From the NCBI GenBank assembly GCA_023458215.1, contig JAEXAJ010000058.1:1-64000 (forward strand): DNA of 64,000 bases. Reading direction: 5' to 3'. The translations under genes and the position numbers were made by a program. This document shows positions 49,801-58,120 of the stretch, piece by piece. This DNA is from Bacteroidota bacterium (GTDB lineage Bacteria; Bacteroidota; Bacteroidia; Bacteroidales; Bacteroidaceae). Within the stretch, counting starts at the first letter, position 1, and each line of letters begins with the position of its first letter. The notes below the pieces were generated by a model that was not told where the DNA came from, did no database searches, and worked only from the letters and a program-made list of their open reading frames with translations.

Positions 49801-49908
49801 TTCTTCTCCTTCTTTGAATCGGGTACCGAATGCTGTCTTAATATACGAAATATAGTTCTCTCGTATCTCTCTGAACGATTTTATCGGGTCTAATAGATAT
49901 TTTGCCAT
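43816..49908 (-). CDS. druE: DruE-like giant helicase with C-terminal DUF1998
   Basis: 2030 residues. SF2 helicase with Walker A TSGTGSGKTE (128-137), YPMNALVEDQMARL, motif II DELH (HLVIDELHLNRG), motif III SAS, and motifs V and VI as TTTMEVGVDIGSL and YQQRVGRGGRRG. A zinc-like CPFCGADHHYSKRR lies about residue 840 and further Cys pairs CPQCKRIH...CCNC later. The C-terminus has the DUF1998 zinc site (CESTCYECL). This size and architecture is that of DruE in Druantia systems, also related to DrmA and DpdJ. It starts 3 bp after the 1214-residue gene and overlaps the nuclease gene. A DNA translocase and the likely effector motor of the system. Confidence 0.85.
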   Translation of the reverse strand: MAKYLLDPIKSFREIRENYISYIKTAFGTRFKEGEESFESEREDLLYKDQVLSREPWIEPLPAYPHKERNGNKLKITDLENTDLPNMPINAITLFKQFVNTGLMNYPMYNHQYEMLRHGLESKDCIITSGTGSGKTESFLLPLFADIIKEAVSWPSKDNSPYPLNDWWNRRIDERTILSFEGNNGVFSIDAMQRPNEIRPAAIRAIVVYPMNALVEDQMARLREALDSDEIQELMDSQFHGNRIFFGRYNSATPVSGQFKRANDTETEIKLKRQRKLKLDKLKDVLKDIENQSIQIDNWINEAEADSTEQKRRKALKYTFQRLKGKGGRISSEMRSRFDMQQTPPDILITNYSMLAIMLMRAVESSMIEKTREWLEGESNKENPTRIFHLVIDELHLNRGTSGTEIAYLLRLLIHRLGLSPDSKQLRILASSASLDPSDSKSIQYLKDFFNRDFSADNIITGPRVEVYQQYNSILPTSPFKRIKDLYQQNDTCFDSLQEELIPGKVLSSSSKSVLKVLQQIVDELSSFTGINAIGENVIQKLLYLLISDKLALTQRFYDLFDCGIEYGKNRAIPFADHNSIDEDDNNKLGKYFYQLFGEVDPDRYQAAEGLIIARGLFDMFGNTLSGDSKMLIPRLRFHFFFKNIGGLWATIDTCNWTENKPVGRLHASPTIIDEKRDNHRILELLYCEDCGSIFYGGKRHIDEDGTIYLLPTSSSIESLPEQSTQVIVDKRTYNEYAIFWPVDKNSNDYQRIAYLKEDHNGIIKKHRKSLHSENFTVADCDWIPAQINALSGEIITNRRHFSAGAEFIDGLYYRAELTSDEEKSAPALPSHCPFCGADHHYSKRRLSPLRGFRTGFSKTTQTFARELFYHLPTLNKPKLVSFSDSREDAASVANGIEREQFTDLLRDVFISLCNDTISESQNHITKKEEELVSVENFYNQNRNNEALSEYLLNQTKVLKNEIAFSKDSKQYVSIIDLIHSKHLKDSKLYSAMYKLGVNPAGCDWEQQIYIQNSRKYPWYEINDEFGEEAVARYQDKASKSIKEILSKILFGRLFYNIESAGIGYVTIKYNYQETRELLMRFNISAIDVQSFHQLISSSMRILGDKFRYSPNPFGLEETNTATGFKDAPKALKNYINKCAIKFGIEKEGLGNAVYEYLHVKGHKNLLLDISNIIIRIIEPDSFGYICPQCKRIHLHKSADVCCNCLTHLQDSDKILISDIQKDNYIVLNQRIGRDPIKIHCEELTGQTDNQAERQRNFKDFIITNNTNLADIYKKVKSIDILCVTTTMEVGVDIGSLQAVMLANMPPQRYNYQQRVGRGGRRGQSYSMILTLCRGRSHDEHYFYNPHQITGDQPPTPFLSMNSFDIVQRLFNKEVLYYAFKGLSSPTDNLPGSTHGEFGMKKDWSKYASAIKSWLSNEANVGIIDEIASLLFLSRKNDLVKWATDGRLYDEINMALSNEQIASNDIAETLAEFGLLPMYGMPTRIRNLYTGFNWEDHTISPDLSSVSRDIEMAVTSFAPKSQVTKDKRVVTAIGFVPSSIEFYDSLRPGGIKLLKSISGNDIFSLQTTMRKCTSQACTYFSTRKFDEKNELHLISNICPECGSGLEILNLRTPNAFITDMTPGDNRSTDRGIFVNRKGVIAESQNSDGIVKESNNCILELFPKDWTWRLNDEKLIGKLANVSYRTRSTHVNSDFQQWIVTQVPDGDTLKLLESGRTTTIKRNEGNDSISIKIENDSNEESIYLAAQKITNVIKLTPKHPIKGVQLNPLLFDQGTGKLHFAGQGVRAAYYSLSFILQRAIAAQLDVDPREIDIVDPVKVELFGQIVLADEQVSGSGFVVDFFEHFDDYTKRILEGKEMFFEKMFSVHHMEVCESTCYECLSTYNNMPYHGLLDWRLGISLLRLLTDKEYKVGLDGNFNYPELQGWTIMSERLLVDLNKCFFSGRYKVGVINNIPFIKSLNNKYLFAIHPLWETNLPGAIGDYSNSRNHLLSEICNEHFGISSNDVATIDTFNLVRRLGACASYLRKYYDYQ

Positions 49909-49911
49909 ATT

Positions 49912-52900
49912 TTATTGACCTATTTTATTTAGTATATAATCGATGTTTACTGAAAGAGTGTAAGGGTTCTCGCATATGTGATATGATCTCTCAAAATTTT
50001 TTACTTTAGGAATTTCTCCTGTAACCATAGTTAATGCTCTGGCATATAAAAGAGGAAGCTGTAAAACTTGCGGTAGACAAATAGTAGAATTATTTTCATT
50101 GTATTTTACTATCTTAGCATCATCAAAACGCATTCCTAACAAATGCCCCCAATACTTATCCACTTTATATTGTTTCTCATCTATCCACATAATGGTTTGG
50201 TTCCGGAAGCTAGAAGGGAAGTATGTTGCGATAGCTTTTCCCTTAGAAAATGAATGTACTTTCTTATATTTTCCTGATGCAGCCAATGTTTTATAATCAA
50301 CCACTTCGAAATTCCTAATGTCATCATAATAGTCTTCTGATTCTTTGAGCATAACATGATCTTGGTATTCTATAATGCTAGCTATTTGATTAAGAAGAGC
50401 ATTTGAATATATGCTTTTAAAGAAAGTAATACCTAAATTTGAGGCAAGATTTTGAATGTCATCTAAATTGTCTGCTTTGATAAATATTGTTTCTGGCATT
50501 ATCCCATCTGAACTAGGTCTTACTTCTATTGAAAAGAGTTTGCTATTGGCTGTACGCTTTATGAGCTCCTCCATCAATTGGGGAGTCCTAGCACCGGTTA
50601 AAATAGCTGTCCAATAGTTTTCGGTTTGCTTAATGACTTTTAAGCTGTTTATGTATTCCTTTCGAATTTTTGGTGGAAGAAGAATTAGTGTAGGCTTGTT
50701 AACTGCTATAAGATGTTCTCCTTTGGTATAGACATAGTTTATATACCCCATTCTAAAATAGTTGTTTATCATATCCAATACAGCCCATCTGTTTTCTCTA
50801 TTAACTTCTATTTTGCCATTGAATTGAAGAGTATTAATCATAGACTCCAAATCATATTTATTGCATTTAGGTCTACTCGAAATGGCATACAGCAAGTAAT
50901 CCGCATAAGAATATTCACCTGACGAAAAAGGCTTGATATTGCCCTCAGTCATCATTCTTTTGGTCAATTCTCCATAATTTACATCATTAGAAACAGATAT
51001 ATTGAGTCCCTTAAAGTCTCCTAATGGAGCATATTCACCAAATTGATTGAATGATAACTCTGCGTATTCATCTAGTTGTAACACTTTAAAGTCAATCAAT
51101 CGATAATTATTACCAGATATCTTTTCATTATTGCAGAAAATTTGGAATGATTTACCCAGAGTGAAGCGGTGGGTGACTTTGTGTAAAGCCCACAATCCAC
51201 ATGCCTCAATAAAATCTAATTCAACTTCTTCAACTCTACCCTCTGAATTGAATACAGCCTTGGGCTTGTCCAAAGTAATATTAATACCAGTTATGTTAAA
51301 AAATGCATCGAGCCCTTTGTATATGCCTATTTCATTGACTTCTGTAGGTATAGTGAGAGTATTAACTAGATTAACTGAAATATTTGATTGAAAGTGAAAC
51401 TTGTCTATTTCATTATCTTTCAAGTCTTTCTTCATACAAGCGATAGTAAACAATCTATAGGATTCAGACAAATCATGTCTCTCAATCTCAGATGCGTCAT
51501 TCTCATTTAGCCAATTGGAATACTTTTCATATACTTCTTTTTTTAGCAAAACCAAATACTTCCCACCAGCAATAATCTTTTTGCAGGAAAGAAAGCCTAA
51601 TTTATTAACAGATAGCAACTCACATTCTTGCGGTTTAAAAATTAATTCAACTTGGGACTGGTCAACTCTATTAAATGCTATCGTGGTTCCAATATTAATG
51701 GCATTTGCGATACTATCATTCCATATTGGGACATCAGCTAAACTATCCTTATTGTCAATAATAAAAGAATAATTACCGTATAGTTCTGATTCATAATCAA
51801 ATTCTTCTGCAAATGATGCATCAGGAATTGATGCAAGCAAATTAAATTCATAGTGCCCACGGAATGGAGAAACCTGCATAATTAAAGCCTGTCTAGTACC
51901 ACTATATTCCTGGCGTTTAATATTACCTTGCTTGTTTATAGTTATAGCAGTACCATCCCACTTGGCGTACTCTTTTCTAAAGGTCGAAACAATTAGATTA
52001 CCATATTTTTCTATGGCATCTTTCCATTTTACATCATCAAAATCGATTTCCCGATGGTATCGATTAAGAATTTGTTTTATTTCAGCATTGGTAAGATCAT
52101 TCTCTGGGGCCAATCCTGCCTTATAAAAAATCATTTTAAATTTCTCTTTGCGAGTCGCAGTGAATAAACATTCGGCTAGAAAAGGAGCTACATATTCATT
52201 CTTATCGCTAAATTGATATTTCAATTGATATTTGTAGCCATTATTTTGAGCCCATTCTTCCAAAGTAAGCCATAATTTCTTGAGCGGTGGAATTAATGAA
52301 GCCATATCTGTTGTGCCAATTTTATCACTATCCTTAATGAGGCCATTTTCTATTAAAAATTCTCTAAGTCTACTATAGAAATTGCTTGCATGAAGATCTG
52401 GTTGATTAGCCAAAGGCATTGTGAAGAGAGCAAAATAGGGAAACAACATATATAGTTTATCCTTGCTGTCACACATAGTAATCCTCTCCGTCATCCGATT
52501 AAAAAAAGATGCTTTATCTGTTTTTTCAGTACGGAACAGACGAATAAAAGACACCCAAATATACTCTTCACTACTTTGGGGTACTACTCCTCTCATACGT
52601 TGATGATTTTGAATTTTCTCAATCTCATCATCTAGTAGACCAATCCTTTTAATATAATCAATGAAAGAATCCTTATCTATACTGAGGTATATATCATTAG
52701 AAGAATCTGTTCCAAAAAAATAATTCTTAATAGCGTAATTCCAATCTTCATATTTCATGATTTTTTTTTTTGCAGAGTGGCATTCCTGTGAATTGCTCAA
52801 ATAATCTGATCGTTTTGCATTCTCATTTGAATTCGCAATAAGGTCAATTTCGTTATGTTTTAGACCATACTTCCCTTCCACAATAGCTGCATGGAGCTGT

Positions 52901-53556
52901 ATCCCTTTTAATATTTCCGCTTTAATGGCTTCTTTTGTAATAGCATTTTCAGAATTAACTCTATTAAGAATAGCTTCGATTCCATAGGAAGATATATATG
53001 GTTGGAATTTTAATCCAAAAATTATGCTTGCAAGTTCTTTTGTTTCTCTCTTGAATAAATCATTTAAAACATCAGCTATTTCATCGATGCTCAAAGTTAG
53101 GTCTTGAGCTAAAGTTATGGATAAAGAAGAATGTTGTAATGCTTCCTCAGAAGCTAAACTACGAAGTTCTTCTATCTTTGTCCATATACCAATTTCACCA
53201 ATAGTATGTTTCTCTTCTGGAATCCATACTAAATGTTTCTGTTTGCTTATCTTGCAAGTATAAAACTCGCTAGTATAAGCTAATAATGATTCAAAACCAG
53301 ATCTCCAATTACCTGAGGCATTAACTAAAGCGTCTATACTAAATGGAACCAATTCATAAATATTAGGAATGATTCTGTCTAGATTGATATGTGAAACTGT
53401 CCTTTTATTTCCTGATGAAGTATAAAAGAAAGAGTCACCAATAAATCCTTTTACTTTTAAGACTCCATGGGTTGTAGGGTTTATATATTTATACGAGCTT
53501 TTAGTGTCTAACTGCTCCAACAAATACTTAATATGCTCAAAAGATATACATGCCAT
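49912..53556 (-). CDS. Large unknown protein of Druantia-like operon
   Basis: 1214 residues without clear motifs. The start fits an operonic gene, 11 bp after the methyltransferase. It has mixed alpha/beta composition, a Lys-rich stretch (KKKIMKYEDW, about 270), an OB/beta-rich C-terminal half and no membrane segment. Its place between methyltransferase and DruE-like helicase equals that of the uncharacterised DruF/DruG proteins of type II Druantia; DruH of type III is also of this size. I cannot assign it more closely. It may provide target recognition. Confidence 0.7.
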   Translation of the reverse strand: MACISFEHIKYLLEQLDTKSSYKYINPTTHGVLKVKGFIGDSFFYTSSGNKRTVSHINLDRIIPNIYELVPFSIDALVNASGNWRSGFESLLAYTSEFYTCKISKQKHLVWIPEEKHTIGEIGIWTKIEELRSLASEEALQHSSLSITLAQDLTLSIDEIADVLNDLFKRETKELASIIFGLKFQPYISSYGIEAILNRVNSENAITKEAIKAEILKGIQLHAAIVEGKYGLKHNEIDLIANSNENAKRSDYLSNSQECHSAKKKIMKYEDWNYAIKNYFFGTDSSNDIYLSIDKDSFIDYIKRIGLLDDEIEKIQNHQRMRGVVPQSSEEYIWVSFIRLFRTEKTDKASFFNRMTERITMCDSKDKLYMLFPYFALFTMPLANQPDLHASNFYSRLREFLIENGLIKDSDKIGTTDMASLIPPLKKLWLTLEEWAQNNGYKYQLKYQFSDKNEYVAPFLAECLFTATRKEKFKMIFYKAGLAPENDLTNAEIKQILNRYHREIDFDDVKWKDAIEKYGNLIVSTFRKEYAKWDGTAITINKQGNIKRQEYSGTRQALIMQVSPFRGHYEFNLLASIPDASFAEEFDYESELYGNYSFIIDNKDSLADVPIWNDSIANAINIGTTIAFNRVDQSQVELIFKPQECELLSVNKLGFLSCKKIIAGGKYLVLLKKEVYEKYSNWLNENDASEIERHDLSESYRLFTIACMKKDLKDNEIDKFHFQSNISVNLVNTLTIPTEVNEIGIYKGLDAFFNITGINITLDKPKAVFNSEGRVEEVELDFIEACGLWALHKVTHRFTLGKSFQIFCNNEKISGNNYRLIDFKVLQLDEYAELSFNQFGEYAPLGDFKGLNISVSNDVNYGELTKRMMTEGNIKPFSSGEYSYADYLLYAISSRPKCNKYDLESMINTLQFNGKIEVNRENRWAVLDMINNYFRMGYINYVYTKGEHLIAVNKPTLILLPPKIRKEYINSLKVIKQTENYWTAILTGARTPQLMEELIKRTANSKLFSIEVRPSSDGIMPETIFIKADNLDDIQNLASNLGITFFKSIYSNALLNQIASIIEYQDHVMLKESEDYYDDIRNFEVVDYKTLAASGKYKKVHSFSKGKAIATYFPSSFRNQTIMWIDEKQYKVDKYWGHLLGMRFDDAKIVKYNENNSTICLPQVLQLPLLYARALTMVTGEIPKVKNFERSYHICENPYTLSVNIDYILNKIGQ

Positions 53557-53567
53557 ATTACAACAAG

Positions 53568-54686
53568 TTAGTGGTGAATATAATCATATATGTTGGATGC
53601 AACACCTAAGGCTGCTAAGTATGGAACACCATTGCCAATAACCTTGAATGCATCTGAAAGAGTAGTATCAAAAGGTAAAACGTAATTAGCAGGAAGCGAT
53701 TGAATAGCCAAAGCTTCTGATACTGATATACGGCGAGGTAGATATGGATGTATATGCACTTCATTGTTTCCATATGCGGCTGTAGGAGAATACCTCCATC
53801 GGTGAAGTCTTTTATAGCATTTCTTCATTACGTCACCTTCATCTTTAGTCTGAAAACGTATAAGACCGGCTTTGGGACGAAAGTACATATTAGCATTGGG
53901 GTGATGGGAAACATCATTCATTTGCCACCAATGTTCAACTGTAAGATCCTCAATAACGTCTTCTGGTATAGGAGTCGCTATCCCTTCTTGATAAGGTGTA
54001 ACAGTAGGCCATTGCCCAGTCAATACGTCACGGTGATATCTTTTGTTTGCCTCCCAATCAAATCCTATCAGCTGGTTACCATTTGACTGAATATGCAATT
54101 GGTTTCTTATTCCTTCATGGAATCCTATCAATATGATACGGTCTCTATCCTGTGGTGCACCAAATTCGATTGAATTAATAAGCTGTTCTGTCATGGCGTA
54201 ACCTGCGTGAGTAAGTTGCTGCTTTAATTCTTCAAAGAACGCTCTGTGGCGTGCGGTTCGGTATAGGCCTTTTACGTTTTCAAAAACAAAGAAATCGGGT
54301 AAAGAATTGCAGATTAGGTCCACGTAGGTTTGTGATAACCTACCATTGTCACCTTCACTACCTCTATTTTTTCCAGCAACAGAAAAGTCTGGGCAAGGAG
54401 GCCCACCAATAAAACCAACCATATTAATATCTTCACGTTGGCGTGCTTGATTTATATAACCATGGAGCTCAGCATTACATTGCTCATTATTTAGCCACTG
54501 AGATATATCTCCAACATGATGGCCGAATTGAGGTACCGCTATGCCCATATTACGTCTGGCAAATTGATATATATCATTGAAGGATTGCTTGAATTCATTG
54601 ACAAAAAGAGTTTCGAAACGGTGTGTCATCTCAAAACCTAAATCAAGAAAGCCAGCTCCTGCAAAAAATGAAAATATTCCGATCAT
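53568..54686 (-). CDS. druM: C5-cytosine DNA methyltransferase (DruM-like)
   Basis: 372 residues. Motif I FAGAGFLDLGF (8-18), motif IV GGPPCPDFS with catalytic Cys98, motif VI FENVKG (ENV 136-138), motif VIII QDRDR (179-183) and a late motif IX-X region (RRISVSEALAIQSLP, VIGNGVP). All catalytic residues are intact; the target recognition region lies between about 190 and 310. It is the first structural gene of the operon and would mark host DNA. A Vsr gene for repairing the resulting mismatches is found at the other end of the island. Confidence 0.93.
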   Translation of the reverse strand: MIGIFSFFAGAGFLDLGFEMTHRFETLFVNEFKQSFNDIYQFARRNMGIAVPQFGHHVGDISQWLNNEQCNAELHGYINQARQREDINMVGFIGGPPCPDFSVAGKNRGSEGDNGRLSQTYVDLICNSLPDFFVFENVKGLYRTARHRAFFEELKQQLTHAGYAMTEQLINSIEFGAPQDRDRIILIGFHEGIRNQLHIQSNGNQLIGFDWEANKRYHRDVLTGQWPTVTPYQEGIATPIPEDVIEDLTVEHWWQMNDVSHHPNANMYFRPKAGLIRFQTKDEGDVMKKCYKRLHRWRYSPTAAYGNNEVHIHPYLPRRISVSEALAIQSLPANYVLPFDTTLSDAFKVIGNGVPYLAALGVASNIYDYIHH

Positions 54687-54799
54687 ATTTTTTCTACAAA
54701 TATTAAATCAAGCGGTCCCACTGAAGAGACACTTGGTTTCATTATTAAAATAGTGAAATAGCATTTATGCTATTCATTATATGGTTCAAGCAAGTATTT

Positions 54800-54982
54800 C
54801 AGCGGAGCTTCAATATCTTTTAAGTTTCAATTAGTTGAAAAGTAGAAAACTGGATTTTATTAATAGTCCAGCCAGACATTGATATATCTGCTACTCCAAG
54901 ATTTCTTTGTCAGCCAACGATTGGTGATTCGTTTTTCTGCCAAAATTACTCGAGTCCTATTCAGATACATGTTCCTCTGCAT
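54800..54982 (-). pseudogene. Decayed XRE-family regulator
   Basis: The start MQRNMYLNRTRVILAEKRI, with TNRWL next, corresponds to the N-terminus of the XRE regulators that precede Bacteroides cytosine methyltransferase genes (NRIKxxLAEKxxTNxWL). After about residue 27 the match continues in another frame (ADISMSGWTINKIQFSTF, then QLIE, like DISTVSKW...Q-PSxxQLxEI). So at least one frameshift and substitutions have broken it. It sits between the promoter and the methyltransferase gene. The region left of it to 54687 shows nothing more. Confidence 0.6.
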
Positions 54983-55004
54983 ATTATAATTCTCTTGTTT
55001 TGTA

Positions 55005-55035
55005 CAAAGTTAAGTATTTTTGCTTAATTCACAAA
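55005..55035 (-). promoter_or_regulatory. Promoter of the Druantia-like operon
   Basis: On the minus strand: -33 TTTG (55032-55035), 19-bp spacer, -7 TAACTTTG (55005-55012). An exact match of the Bacteroidetes TTTG-N19-TAnnTTTG consensus. Transcription starts near 54998 and runs through the decayed regulator into the methyltransferase gene; the leader is about 310 nt. Confidence 0.75.
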
Positions 55036-55503
55036 GCCCCGAAGAGAATAGAGTTAAAATAAATTGGTTTTATTATCATCTAAACCAACAATAGTTGGAA
55101 ATAGAGCTAATATTTCAAATGATAATTTGCCAATATAAAGAAACAGGTTGATATAGAATATATAAAACAATGGGGCAAATGTTTCTTATAGTTATATCCG
55201 TAAATTATACAAACGTGATTTTTTGATATAATTAACGTATTTATATTAGTGAGAAATAAGTATTTATTTTTATACTCTTGTAACCTCACGCGATTAAATC
55301 TAACGTAATTCAGACTTGATAGCCGATGAGCCTTTAAGCCCGTCATCCATTACTGCTTACTATAAACATATTAATTGTTTTGCGTTCAACTTCAATATTA
55401 ATGTCGTTGAAGTACTGTTTATTAGCATTTGGCACAAATTTATTGGTAATAGCTAAAAATTAAATAAGAATTATCATTTATCTTTGATTTGAGGAAAATC
55501 CAA

Positions 55504-55968
55504 CTATTTCCATTTCGGATTCCATTCGGTTCGCATACCGTCTTCCGTCGAATAATTTCCCAAAGAATGTTCTTTTGATTGAATAACCATATAAATCATC
55601 TGTTCGTCGGAAGAATTTCTCATACCTCTTGATGGCATAGGGGCGAGACGGATAACTGAACCCTCACAGATAGGAAAGCAATCATCATCAATCTGGAAAT
55701 CACCAGAGCCTTTCAGAATAATATAAGTTTCTTCATTATCGATATGTCGGTGGAAATAGGAAATTTCTGTTTGAGGTGACAGGGTATTGAATGATATTTC
55801 CGTTCCGGTAGCCTCGGTAGCATCTTTAAGGAACAACTTCCCAAATATCTCTGTATTCAATTTAGGATGAATAAGAGAATATTCGCCTACCTTATCCAGG
55901 ACACCTATATTGATGGCTGTATAGCCTTCTCCTTTTGTTATTTGTTCTACATTTTTCATTGCTGTCAT
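55504..55968 (-). CDS. Cupin-domain protein
   Basis: 154 residues (start at Met1 or Met4) of the cupin beta-barrel. The motif 1 ligands are in YFHRHIDNEETYIILKGSG (His, His, Glu), and motif 2 begins GSVIRLAPMPSRGMRN. Such single-domain cupins are small-molecule isomerases, oxygenases or binding proteins; the substrate is unknown. It lies 11 bp downstream of the ATPase gene. Confidence 0.8.
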   Translation of the reverse strand: MTAMKNVEQITKGEGYTAINIGVLDKVGEYSLIHPKLNTEIFGKLFLKDATEATGTEISFNTLSPQTEISYFHRHIDNEETYIILKGSGDFQIDDDCFPICEGSVIRLAPMPSRGMRNSSDEQMIYMVIQSKEHSLGNYSTEDGMRTEWNPKWK

Positions 55969-55979
55969 TTTACTTACTA

Positions 55980-57305
55980 TTACATATCGTCCATTGAAAA
56001 CAAACGACTCTCTATTTCATACTTAAAGAGGACTTTTTTTCTCAAAGAGTCTATTTTGAGTGCAAATAAGTCCGGTTTAAAGTTTTTGGATTGCCGCTTT
56101 ACTTCGGCAACTAAAGCTTTCTTTTCTTCGGCGTATAAACCCACGATATCAATTTCATCCTGTTCTTTATTATTCTTGCCTTGCCACCACGAACCGATTT
56201 CTGCAAATTCTTTACTTTCTATCATTTGTTGACGGAAATACATTTCAAGCGCTAAACCTGAGAATGTAGGATAGTCCTTTTTTATAATGTCCGCCAAGCG
56301 TTCGTAATTTTGTATCTCAATATAATTTTGATATTTGATGAAATATCTGAACCAGAAACGCAAAAAGAGATCGGAAACATCGTAGCGAACCGTTTGTGAA
56401 TTCTCTTTAGAGAGTATGGGGCGTTTCTTCTTTATCAAATCGTAATCTTCTTCCAACCGCTTTAATTGTCCCCCCAAACTTATTCCTCCCATAGCAGCTT
56501 CCATCTCCGGCAATGTATTCTTGCCATTCGATATAGCGGACAGGATTGAAAAGTAATTGCCATATTTCTTTCCAAACTCTTGTATCAACAAGGCTGTTCC
56601 TTCTGTGAGAAAGGAAGAGTCCGGTTGCAACATCAAATCAACCATACTTTCCATATCGGTACATCCTCTGTCCATGAACTGCTCTATATATTTAGGAACT
56701 CCTCCGGTAAATGTATAAAGGGCCAAAAGATCTTCCTTAGTATAGTTAGGTTTGTGGTCTGCCAGGATTTTTTTTAAGACGGATGTAGTGAAGGGGAATA
56801 GCTTCATTATCATGTCTGCACGCCCATACAACGGTTCTTTTGAATCTCTGAATATTTGATTCATGAGTGTATAAACTGATCCGCTGACTACAAGATTGAC
56901 ATGGCTCTGTTTCCTGTATCGGTCCCAAGTATCTTGCATCAGACTATAAACAACCGGATTAATATAATAGAATTCTTGGAACTCATCAATAATCAAGTTG
57001 TATTTCATACGTGTACCCAAATCCATCAGAAAACGAAATAGCTCGCTAAAGTTTGTAAATTCGGGAACATAAATATTCAACGATTGTCGTATCTCGACAG
57101 TGAAACTGGAACAGAGATCTGCCTCATTACTCCGGCTCACAAAAAGATAAATGGTAGGCGTATCCTCGCAACTTTTGAAAATAAGGCTTGTTTTGCCAAT
57201 ACGCCTGCGACCAGTAAGTACTGTCATCTGAGAATGAACAGAAAAAGATACTTGCCGTACTTTTTCCAACGAGGCTAATTCCTTTTCTCTATTATAAAAT
57301 CTCAT
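55980..57305 (-). CDS. ATPase of the archaeal-type AAA/DUF234 family
   Basis: 441 residues. Walker A VLTGRRRIGKTSL (residues about 29-41), Walker B YNLIIDEFQEF, sensor-like VVSGSVYTLM, and the C-terminal DUF234 nuclease-like region (GSWWQGKNNKEQDEIDIVGLYAEEKKALVAEVKRQSK, a PD-(D/E)XK-like E-x-D...E-x-K). Common in Bacteroides, often in many copies; role unknown. Directly upstream are palindromic operator-like repeats (57340-57365). Confidence 0.85.
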   Translation of the reverse strand: MRFYNREKELASLEKVRQVSFSVHSQMTVLTGRRRIGKTSLIFKSCEDTPTIYLFVSRSNEADLCSSFTVEIRQSLNIYVPEFTNFSELFRFLMDLGTRMKYNLIIDEFQEFYYINPVVYSLMQDTWDRYRKQSHVNLVVSGSVYTLMNQIFRDSKEPLYGRADMIMKLFPFTTSVLKKILADHKPNYTKEDLLALYTFTGGVPKYIEQFMDRGCTDMESMVDLMLQPDSSFLTEGTALLIQEFGKKYGNYFSILSAISNGKNTLPEMEAAMGGISLGGQLKRLEEDYDLIKKKRPILSKENSQTVRYDVSDLFLRFWFRYFIKYQNYIEIQNYERLADIIKKDYPTFSGLALEMYFRQQMIESKEFAEIGSWWQGKNNKEQDEIDIVGLYAEEKKALVAEVKRQSKNFKPDLFALKIDSLRKKVLFKYEIESRLFSMDDM

Positions 57306-57339
57306 AAGTTCATCTTTTACAATTAAACTTTCATTCTCT

Positions 57340-57365
57340 GTAAAGTTTACCCTCGTAAAGTTTAC
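57340..57365. promoter_or_regulatory. Paired palindromes GTAAAGTTTAC
   Basis: The palindrome GTAAAGTTTAC occurs at 57340-57350 and 57355-57365 (15-bp spacing), followed by a degenerate third GGTAAATTTTC from 57369. It lies 35-60 bp upstream of the ATPase start at 57305 and is a probable operator. Confidence 0.55.
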
Positions 57366-57753
57366 GGCGGTAAATTTTCATCGAACATCTGCAAAAGTAA
57401 CAAAAAATTTGGAGAGTAGAAACAATAGATACCTTTAAATTGACGAGACAAAATGGATTTAACAGTATAGTCTTCCTAATAACAATCCCAAAAAAGTATT
57501 ATACGTTTGCATCAGATTTGTTCAATTAACAATAAAATAGTTATTGTTCCAGTTGCAAATCCCAACAAAAACAGCTATTTTTGTATCACTATTGAAAGTT
57601 GCTGTGGGCCCCACAGCAAAACGCAGAAAATAATCTGTGGTGAAATAGGTGGACTAAAAAAGGAAAACTTTATAATCGTCTATATATCAATGAGATATAG
57701 ATTAATAGTGAGCCCCAGGCGGATCACTGAAAACAAGATAAAAAACGAATAAT

Positions 57754-57780
57754 TCCCTGATAGTCAACCACTATCGGGGA
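57754..57780 (+). terminator. Rho-independent terminator
   Basis: TCCCTGATAG and CTATCGGGGA (10-bp stem, one G-U pair) around a 7-nt loop, followed by TTTATTTTTT. Confidence 0.75.
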
Positions 57781-57970
57781 TTTATTTTTTCTCCCAAATA
57801 GCAAAAAGAGGTACTTTAAAGCATATTCTAAGTGTGCAAATCGTGGTACATAAACCGAATTGAAAATCACCACACAATTTAGGTTTTTTCTCGCTGATTC
57901 ATAGTTTTTTTTGCATAGTCGTATTTTGGAAGAGAATACATCGTTTTGTAACTCTAAAAACGATGTAAAA

Positions 57971-58120
57971 ATGGCTGGAAAAACCTTCAATGTACTATTC
58001 TTTAATAAAGAAGGCTAGATTATTAAAGAATGGAGAAGCACCTGTATGTATAAGAATTACTGTAAACGGTTATAGGAGTGGATTTTCCAAGAATGTCATT
58101 GAAAAGCTAACCTCTTGTTT
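57971..58120 (+). pseudogene. Tyrosine recombinase N-terminal remnant
   Basis: MAGKTFNVLFF (57971 on) then a frameshift near 58000 into KKARLLKNGEAPVCIRITVNGY, the Arm-binding domain start of Bacteroides tyrosine integrases. The catalytic domain is missing; at about 58110 the sequence passes into Crp/Fnr-like sequence. An old insertion or deletion junction. Confidence 0.7.

Larger units (their letters stand above)
54687..55503. other. Upstream region of defence operon
   Basis: 817 bp. Contains the decayed XRE regulator (54800-54982) and the promoter (55005-55035); beyond these AT-rich sequence. A leftward 79-codon frame at 55107-55346 is rich in Ile, Tyr and Lys with no recognisable family, so it is not called. 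Confidence 0.5.
57306..57970. other. Intergenic region with operator and terminator
   Basis: 665 bp. Besides the palindromes 57340-57365 and the hairpin 57754-57780, no gene can be supported. A rightward frame at 57507-57752 has no recognised content. Confidence 0.4.

Noticed and set aside
43816..54686. DISARM assignment of the defence operon
   Set aside because: DISARM needs drmA, drmB and drmC as separate genes; here one 2030-residue helicase carries the DUF1998 region and no phospholipase D protein is present, so Druantia fits better.
55107..55346. 79-codon leftward frame upstream of the defence operon
   Set aside because: Ile/Tyr/Lys-rich as expected from AT-rich spacer, no domain, no upstream promoter.
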